Below the pieces are notes generated by a model, which worked only from the letters and a program-made list of their open reading frames with translations, had not been told where the DNA came from and made no database searches. Shown here one piece after another: positions 14,794-18,756 of a stretch of DNA of 18,756 nucleotides. The DNA is from Flavobacteriaceae bacterium (GTDB taxonomy: Bacteria > Bacteroidota > Bacteroidia > Flavobacteriales > Flavobacteriaceae), in assembly GCA_014239895.1 (NCBI GenBank), contig JAAZXZ010000102.1:1-18756 (forward strand). Reading direction: 5' to 3'. A program made the translations under genes and the position numbers. Numbering within the stretch: the stretch's first letter is position 1; each line of letters opens with the position of its first letter.

Positions 14794-16007
14794 TGGATAA
14801 ATTATATGTATTAAAATATTTATTATTGATTGTATTAATTCAGTCATGTATTTTTGACTTTAATAGTAGTCAAAAAATTGAGCCAAATATTGAATTTGGG
14901 TTTGATTTAAATAACTACAATGTATCTCGTGATACAATAAGATCTGGAGATAGTTTTGGAGAAATATTAATAAAGAAAAAAATATCATATCCTGAGATAT
15001 ATAAAATTGTTCAGGGGATAAAGGATTCATTTGATATTAGGTGGCTTACTACTGGGAAACCATACACCATATTATCTAAAAAGGATTCTTTAAATCGGCC
15101 ATTGTATTTTATTTATCAGCCTAATAAAGTAGATTATGTAGTTATAGATTTTGCAAATTCTGATTCAATAACCGCCTACAATAGGAAGAAACCTTTTAAG
15201 ATTCTTAGGAAAACGACATACGGAAGTATCAATAGTAGTTTATCTGAAACAATGGATCAAAAAGGATTGCCCTGGGAATTAATCAATCAATTATCTGACA
15301 TATATGCTTGGACAATAGATTTTACTAGATTGCAGCAGGGAGATAGATTTAAGATAATATATAATGAGAGATATATTGAAGATACAATACTAGTAGGGAT
15401 AAAAAGTATAGATGCAGCCTATTTTGAACACAATCAAGAAGAATTATATGCCTTTTATTTTATAACAGATTCTCTTAAAAAAACTCCAGAATTTTATGAT
15501 GAAAAAGGAAATAGTTTACAAAGAACTTTCTTAAAATCACCTCTTCGGTTTAGCAATATTTCTTCCAGATATAACTTAAAAAGAAGAATAGCATATTATG
15601 GAAATAGAGTTAAACCGCACAAAGGAACAGATTTTGCAGCTCCAGTTGGAACACCAATAATGGCAACTGCTGATGGAAGAGTAGTAAAATCCTCATACAC
15701 TAGAGGTAATGGTTATTATGTAAAAATTCAGCATAATAACAAATATTCAACCCAGTATTTACACATGCAAAAAAAGGGAAGAATAAAACAAGGGAAATAT
15801 GTCAAACAGGGAGATGTAATAGGTAAAGTTGGAATGACAGGAAATACTTCAGGGCCTCATGTATGCTACAGATTTTGGAAGAATAGTAGACAGGTTGATC
15901 CATATAAACAAAAACTACCTCCTGGAAAACCAGTCCCTAAAAAATTAAACAATAATTATGAAGATTACATTTTACCTTTGATACATGAATTAGATCAAAT
16001 TAAATAA
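14793..16007 (+). CDS. M23 family metallopeptidase, lipoprotein (LysM-like/OapA-like N-terminus)
   Basis: 404 aa. A lipoprotein signal (YLLLIVLIQSC, Cys19) implies anchoring in the envelope. A LysM/OapA-like part follows (about 48-100; GDSFGEILIKKKISYPEIYKIV), then a linker with ...QQGDRFKIIYNERY, and the C-terminal LytM/M23 domain (about 250-375). The zinc ligands and catalytic histidines are all present: HKGTDFAAP (His276, Asp280), YLHMQ (His324) and GPHVCYRFW (His356). It should therefore be an active zinc endopeptidase cutting peptidoglycan cross-bridges, not a degenerate EnvC/NlpD-type activator. It overlaps the DUF3108 gene by one base and precedes the cupin gene by 8 bases. The order of domains matches the family's usual layout in Bacteroidota, where the final VCYRFWKN...VDP block is typical. 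Confidence 0.92.
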   Translation: MDKLYVLKYLLLIVLIQSCIFDFNSSQKIEPNIEFGFDLNNYNVSRDTIRSGDSFGEILIKKKISYPEIYKIVQGIKDSFDIRWLTTGKPYTILSKKDSLNRPLYFIYQPNKVDYVVIDFANSDSITAYNRKKPFKILRKTTYGSINSSLSETMDQKGLPWELINQLSDIYAWTIDFTRLQQGDRFKIIYNERYIEDTILVGIKSIDAAYFEHNQEELYAFYFITDSLKKTPEFYDEKGNSLQRTFLKSPLRFSNISSRYNLKRRIAYYGNRVKPHKGTDFAAPVGTPIMATADGRVVKSSYTRGNGYYVKIQHNNKYSTQYLHMQKKGRIKQGKYVKQGDVIGKVGMTGNTSGPHVCYRFWKNSRQVDPYKQKLPPGKPVPKKLNNNYEDYILPLIHELDQIK

Positions 16008-16015
16008 TATAGAAA

Positions 16016-16363
16016 ATGAAAGTAAATACAAACGAAATTGGAGGAGAGATAACTAAAGACAATGAAACTTATGTTTTAGAAGATAACAATTTGCTTGAAC
16101 ATATGACTTTGTCTAAGACTACGTTAAAACCTAATCAATCTACTAGAGGCCACCTACATGATGACCTAGAAGAAGTTTATTTTTTTACTAAAGGAGAAGG
16201 AAAAATGATTTTAGGTGAAGAAGAATTTGATGTAAAAGCTGCTGATATTGTACTGATCCCACAAGGCAAATTTCATAGAGTAATCAATGACAAGAATGAG
16301 TCAATTGAGTTTGTTTGTGTATTTGAAAAATATGATAGAGAGAGCGATACAGCCAAATATTGA
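16016..16363 (+). CDS. Small cupin-domain protein
   Basis: 115 aa, a single cupin_2 barrel, cytoplasmic (no signal). The first cupin motif is GHLHDDLEEVYFFTKGEG (45-62) with metal ligands His46, His48 and Glu52/Glu53. The second is ADIVLIPQGKFHRVIN (76-91) with His87. All four metal-ligand positions are filled, so a bound metal (Fe, Mn, Ni or Zn) is likely. Small cupins of this kind include sugar-phosphate isomerase-like and dioxygenase-like proteins and sensors. The sequence does not decide among them. It starts 8 bases after the M23 stop, so it is probably the last gene of that operon; a link to the peptidase is not evident. The stop is TGA. Confidence 0.88.
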   Translation: MKVNTNEIGGEITKDNETYVLEDNNLLEHMTLSKTTLKPNQSTRGHLHDDLEEVYFFTKGEGKMILGEEEFDVKAADIVLIPQGKFHRVINDKNESIEFVCVFEKYDRESDTAKY

Positions 16364-16442
16364 TATATTTTGAGCAAAATATGTTAATAATTGTTTTCAT
16401 AAGTAATTAACGGTAAAATATGGGTATTTCATCAATAATCAC

Positions 16443-16450
16443 TATTTTTG
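16443..16450 (+). promoter_or_regulatory. TAnnTTTG -7 box of the TonB receptor gene
   Basis: TATTTTTG is an exact match to the Bacteroidota -7 consensus in the 129-base gap after the cupin gene. No good TTG is at -33. A start near 16456 would give an A-rich leader of about 37 bases without a Shine-Dalgarno site (a repeated ACTTAAATAA occurs in it), the arrangement usual for strongly expressed genes in this phylum. Confidence 0.45.
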
Positions 16451-16492
16451 CGTAAAATAAATAAACTTAAATAACTAAAACTTAAATAAATT

Positions 16493-18756
16493 ATGAAAAA
16501 AATTACTCAAAATTTATTAGTTGCCTTAGTTCTTCTTTTTTCTTTGGCAATTGTATCTCAGGAAGGCGATGATGATTCATTAGACCTTCAAGAGTTAGAG
16601 GAAGTCGTTTTAATTGGAGGTGGGGTTATTGACCTTGCTGAAGACAGAAATACTCCTGTTGCTGTTTCTACGATTAAGGGAAGCGACATTCAGAAAAAGA
16701 TAGGCGCACAAGATATCACAATGACTCTTGTTAACACCCCTTCTGTATATGTTTCAGGTCAAGGTGGTGGTTTTGGTGACACAAGAATTGCAGTTCGAGG
16801 ATTTGAGCAAGACAATACAGCTTACATGCTTAATGGTCAACCGATCAATGGTATGGAAGATGGTAAAATGTATTGGTCAAACTGGTCTGGAATGAATGAT
16901 GTTGCTAGTGTAGTTCAAATCCAAAGAGGATTAGGAGCTTCTAAATTAGCTATCTCCTCTGTTGGTGGTACAGTTAACTTTGTTATGAAGTCAACTGACA
17001 AAAGAGAAGGAGGATTTGCTTATGCAGGTGTTGGTAATGATAATTATCTAAAAGCCACATATTCTTATGATACTGGAAAAAAAGGTAAATGGGCAACTAG
17101 TTTCTTAATGAGTCACTGGCAAGGTGATGGTTACAATGAAGGAACTTATGGTCAAGGACAAACGTATTTCCTTTCTGTTGGATATGATGTAAATGACGAA
17201 CATAGTTTAAATTTTCTTATGACTGGTGCTCCACAATGGCATGATCAAAACTTTGGAAAAAGTATTTCTAGCTATTTAGAGTATGGAAGAAAATATAATA
17301 ATAACTGGGGAATGTATGGAGACACATACATGACTGAAAGAAGAAATTTCTATCACAAACCAGTATTTAACTTAAACTGGGATTGGGATATTGATGATTC
17401 TTCAAGCCTGAATACAGTATTATATGCTTCTACAGGTAATGGTGGAGGTACTGGAGGTAGAGGTCAAAGAATTCGAAATGATCGTGGTAATTTAGATTAT
17501 GACGCAATTTATGGTTATAATTTATCTACTTCTGGCGCTGGAGGTAACTATGCAGCAGAAGGTGGATATATTACTAGAGCATCTATGAATATGCACAACT
17601 GGGTTGGAATGGTTATGAAGTATGAAAAAGTATTTAGTGATAATCTTACATTCAATGTTGGTGCTGACCTTAGAACATACTATGGAGAACACTTTAGAAT
17701 TGTAGAGAATTTCCATGGACTACAAACATGGCAAGAGAATATTAGATTGAGAAATCAAAATGATAATCATCAAACCTATGGTTCTTATGGAACATATAAG
17801 AATGTTATTACAGCTAGAGATATGGCTGCTAATCCATGGTATGCTACTTTTGCTAAATTTAATCAAGATGAAAAAATTGCTTATAGTAATGATGAGAGAA
17901 TTTCATATGCAGGAATTTTTACTCAGGTAGAATATACTTCTGATAATTTTTCAACATTCTTTCAAGGAGCAGTTTCTAATCAATCACATCAAAGATTTGA
18001 TCATTATCAATATGCTGATCAAACATTAATTGATGGCACTTCATCTCAAGCAACTGGAGCACTTCCAGGTGGAATTGAAGATGGTGTTGATTCAGAAAAA
18101 GTATCTAACGTTGGGTATAATGCTAAAGCAGGTGTTGGATGGGATCTTGCAGAAAATGGAAAGGTATTTTTTAATGCTGGATATTACTCTCGTCAGCCAT
18201 ACCATGATAATATCTACTTGAATTATACTAATCAGGTTAATCCATTAACTTCAAATGAGACAATACTTGGTCTTGAAGCTGGATATTCATATTCAAGCCC
18301 AAATTTCTCTGCTAATGTTAATGCGTATAGAACAAATTGGGCAGACAGAGTAGTAACTTCATTTAATGTTCAAAATGATGTTGTTACATTTACAACCAAT
18401 GAAGGTGTAGAGCAATTACATCAAGGTATTGAATTTGACTTTGATTGGAAACCTCAGCCTGATGTACCTTACACACTTACTGGATTTCTTTCAATGGGTG
18501 ATTGGAAGTATGTAGGTGAAGCTCTTAGTAGAGTTACTGATGAGGATCAAAACGTAATTAGTACTTCTAGTAGTGATGTAGACGGAGGTGAAGTAGGTGA
18601 TGCGGCTCAGTTTACTGCTGGAATGGGGATTGATTGGCAAGTAGCTGAAAGATTATCTATGGACTCAGACGTAAGATTTTATGATAATCTGTATGCTGAT
18701 GTAGGAGCTGTAAAGGAAAACCTAAAAGTTCCTAGCTACCATGTAGTTGATTGGGG
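16493..18756 (+). CDS. TonB-dependent outer-membrane receptor, 3' end outside window
   Basis: Starts at ATG 16493 and stays open to the last base (754 full codons), so the C-terminus is cut off by the window. Signal peptide: KKITQNLLVALVLLFSLAIVSQ. A TonB-box-like LEEVVLIGGG (about 37-46) follows directly, with no CarboxypepD_reg domain before it. The plug domain (about 48-165) has NTPVAVSTIKGSDI, NTPSVYVSGQGGGFGDTRIAVRGF, YMLNGQPINGMEDG and YWSNWSGMNDVASVVQIQRGLGASKLA. Then come alternating aromatic beta strands of the barrel. It transports an unknown ligand across the outer membrane using TonB energy. No SusD partner is visible within the window. Codon use differs from its neighbours, with more GGT, GCT, AAC and CTT, as expected for high expression. 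It has its own promoter box. Confidence 0.93.
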   Translation, partial: MKKITQNLLVALVLLFSLAIVSQEGDDDSLDLQELEEVVLIGGGVIDLAEDRNTPVAVSTIKGSDIQKKIGAQDITMTLVNTPSVYVSGQGGGFGDTRIAVRGFEQDNTAYMLNGQPINGMEDGKMYWSNWSGMNDVASVVQIQRGLGASKLAISSVGGTVNFVMKSTDKREGGFAYAGVGNDNYLKATYSYDTGKKGKWATSFLMSHWQGDGYNEGTYGQGQTYFLSVGYDVNDEHSLNFLMTGAPQWHDQNFGKSISSYLEYGRKYNNNWGMYGDTYMTERRNFYHKPVFNLNWDWDIDDSSSLNTVLYASTGNGGGTGGRGQRIRNDRGNLDYDAIYGYNLSTSGAGGNYAAEGGYITRASMNMHNWVGMVMKYEKVFSDNLTFNVGADLRTYYGEHFRIVENFHGLQTWQENIRLRNQNDNHQTYGSYGTYKNVITARDMAANPWYATFAKFNQDEKIAYSNDERISYAGIFTQVEYTSDNFSTFFQGAVSNQSHQRFDHYQYADQTLIDGTSSQATGALPGGIEDGVDSEKVSNVGYNAKAGVGWDLAENGKVFFNAGYYSRQPYHDNIYLNYTNQVNPLTSNETILGLEAGYSYSSPNFSANVNAYRTNWADRVVTSFNVQNDVVTFTTNEGVEQLHQGIEFDFDWKPQPDVPYTLTGFLSMGDWKYVGEALSRVTDEDQNVISTSSSDVDGGEVGDAAQFTAGMGIDWQVAERLSMDSDVRFYDNLYADVGAVKENLKVPSYHVVDW

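Overview
The window is chromosomal DNA from an AT-rich member of the Bacteroidota, most likely a marine-type flavobacterium. Three things point there: strong A/T-ending codon preference, family content typical of the phylum (DUF4270 lipoprotein, DUF3108 protein next to an M23 peptidase, eukaryote-like IleRS followed by a TraR/DksA-like protein, signal-peptide TonB receptor), and few Shine-Dalgarno sites but several exact TAnnTTTG promoter boxes. No rRNA, tRNA, CRISPR array, insertion sequence or prophage is visible. Coding density is very high, with several start/stop overlaps.

Layout. Positions 1-390 hold the 3' end of a DUF6265-like gene on the + strand. It converges on a minus-strand operon (5127 down to 509): a GT5-like 'glycogen synthase' N-domain protein, a DUF4270 lipoprotein, glmS, and a small two-helix membrane protein. 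A divergent intergenic region (5128-5231) separates that operon from a + strand operon of panC, a YbhN/LPG-synthase-TM-like membrane protein and an esterase-fold secreted protein (5232-8226), joined by 4-base overlaps. Next are ileS (8312-11710, broken by one in-frame TGA), a TraR/DksA-like gene and uvrC. They are followed by an envelope group (DUF3108 protein, M23 lipoprotein peptidase, cupin) and finally a TonB-dependent receptor running off the right edge (16493-18756).

How the genes relate. glmS makes glucosamine-6-phosphate for peptidoglycan and LPS. The DUF4270 lipoprotein, DUF3108 protein, M23 peptidase and TonB receptor are envelope proteins. panC feeds coenzyme A synthesis, ileS translation and uvrC nucleotide excision repair. 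This is a housekeeping region, not an accessory island, and I do not see a clear new multi-gene system.

The points of interest are departures from family norms. (1) ileS carries one in-frame TGA where related proteins, as I recall them, have glycine, while the frame stays open on both sides. (2) The same IleRS has GIHH in place of the HxGH signature, the variant linked to strong mupirocin resistance. (3) UvrC has none of the four cysteines expected to bind its iron-sulfur cluster. (4) Two enzyme-fold proteins, GT5-like and esterase-like, lack their catalytic signatures. (5) panD is absent from the panC operon.
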